Below are positions 5,829-6,248 of a stretch of DNA of 6,248 nucleotides, one piece after another. A program made the position numbers and the translations under genes. This DNA is from Moraxellaceae bacterium. Lineage in GTDB: Bacteria > Pseudomonadota > Gammaproteobacteria > Pseudomonadales > UBA3067. Where the stretch lies: positions 6,670 through 12,917 of the forward strand of contig NVTH01000004.1 of assembly GCA_002401525.1 (NCBI GenBank), written 5' to 3'. The notes beneath the pieces are model-generated. The model was not told where the DNA came from, searched no databases, and saw only the letters and a list, made by a program, of their open reading frames with translations. Each line of letters begins with the position of its first letter. The first letter of the stretch is position 1.

Positions 5829-5857
5829 AGAGGTTCACCAAAACAAACACAACCTCT
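5829..5857 (-). promoter_or_regulatory. Stem-loop at the 5' end of the HD-gene leader
   Basis: AGAGGTT (5829-5835) and AACCTCT (5851-5857) form a 7-bp stem with a 15-base loop. With the -10 box at 5867-5872, the mRNA would start within a few bases of this stem. A 5'-terminal hairpin often protects mRNA from decay. It ends 25 bases before the start codon, so it need not block translation. Confidence 0.35.
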
Positions 5858-5866
5858 ATATTAGAA

Positions 5867-5893
5867 ATTATATCCGTTCGCCCTGGCATTCAA
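5867..5893 (-). promoter_or_regulatory. Candidate promoter of the HD gene
   Basis: A perfect TATAAT (5867-5872, minus strand) is preceded by TTGAAT (5888-5893, 4 of 6) at a spacing of 15 bases, shorter than the optimal 17. The predicted start is near 5860, about 55 bases before the ATG. The -10 box is strong and the -35 assignment is weak. Confidence 0.45.
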
Positions 5894-6025
5894 GTTAAGG
5901 AACAGTCTATTGAATAAAAAAGTTCAAACATACAATCCAGTTCTCAATTTATTAGAACCGAATAAGGCTTTAAGTAAATTTTGTTAAGCCTGTAACCTAG
6001 TCAACCTCCAGAGTGAATGGAGTTC

Positions 6026-6049
6026 AAAAAAACAGCGGAAATAGCCCGC
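6026..6049 (-). terminator. Intrinsic terminator of the right-edge gene
   Basis: On the minus strand, directly after the stop codon of the partial gene, GCGGG pairs with UCCGC (one G-U pair) around a 5-base loop. The sequence then reads UG followed by seven U. The short GC stem with a run of U fits an intrinsic terminator and separates the right-edge gene from the HD gene. Confidence 0.55.
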
Positions 6050-6050
6050 A

Positions 6051-6248
6051 TTATACGGTTTCATAATAAGCGCGCGCTTTACTAAGGCGGATTTGTTGAG
6101 ATTTATCACTGGCAAATAATATCCCACTATCACGTAACCAAAGCTTCTGCTCCGAAGTCGTCGCCGAGCGCCACAAACCCTTAGTCTTTTCAGTCAAATT
6201 TTGCAGCGATTGACGTAATCCATTGCCAGCTATAATTGTTTTTGCGTC
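6051..6248 (-). CDS. C-terminal end of an unrecognised protein (partial)
   Basis: An open minus-strand frame enters from the right edge and runs 65 codons to a TAA at 6051-6053. It begins within the gene at the window edge, so no start is visible. The tail is charged and polar, with paired Trp and Leu residues (GLWRSA at 24-29, KLWLRDSG at 35-42) and ends in RAYYETV. It looks like a soluble helical C-terminus. I do not recognise a family. The frame is supported by its uninterrupted length, its ordinary amino-acid mix and the terminator two bases past the stop. Confidence 0.6.
   Translation of the reverse strand, partial: DAKTIIAGNGLRQSLQNLTEKTKGLWRSATTSEQKLWLRDSGILFASDKSQQIRLSKARAYYETV

Noticed and set aside
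5965..5991. 6-bp inverted repeat AGGCTT/AAGCCT upstream of the HD gene
   Set aside because: Long AT-rich loop and no U-tract on either strand; likely chance.

Overview
The window looks like a chromosomal stretch from a free-living, probably marine or environmental gammaproteobacterium. The evidence is a moderate G+C content (about mid-40s % by eye), an RhlG-type short-chain reductase that closely resembles the Pseudomonas protein from memory, and sigma70-like promoter motifs. No tRNA, rRNA, CRISPR array, insertion sequence or integrase is visible. The taxonomic guess is inference.

Every supported gene lies on the minus strand, so transcription runs right to left. From the right: (i) the last 65 codons of an unrecognised protein (6051-6248), followed by a compact terminator; (ii) an HD-superfamily phosphohydrolase with the full metal-ligand set of cyclic-nucleotide phosphodiesterases (4814-5803); (iii) a 363-base gap holding a good promoter with a perfect 9-bp dyad around its -10 box; (iv) a 521-aa, probably exported protein made almost entirely of 20 MORN repeats (2885-4450); (v) a short gap ending in a 13-bp tandem repeat; (vi) an RhlG-like NADPH-dependent SDR reductase (1918-2691); (vii) a 54-codon ORF for a single-span membrane protein, 5 bases after the SDR stop (1748-1912); (viii) a class III nucleotidyl-cyclase homologue (461-1699). 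The leftmost 460 bases hold no convincing gene.

The most interesting point is the cyclase homologue. It keeps both metal-binding aspartates and the transition-state arginine. The residues that normally read adenine or guanine, and the transition-state asparagine, are replaced by Ser, Tyr and Ile. It may therefore use another nucleotide or be a non-catalytic nucleotide sensor. A phosphodiesterase-like HD enzyme is encoded about 3 kb upstream on the same strand, so a local make-and-break nucleotide-signalling module is a reasonable hypothesis. The MORN protein and the RhlG-like reductase both point towards the membrane or lipids, and the small membrane protein fits that theme. Each larger gene nevertheless seems to have its own promoter or a sizeable gap, so co-function is inference and no single operon is shown. 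The set does not match a described Pycsar system, because no cyclic-nucleotide-binding effector is visible.
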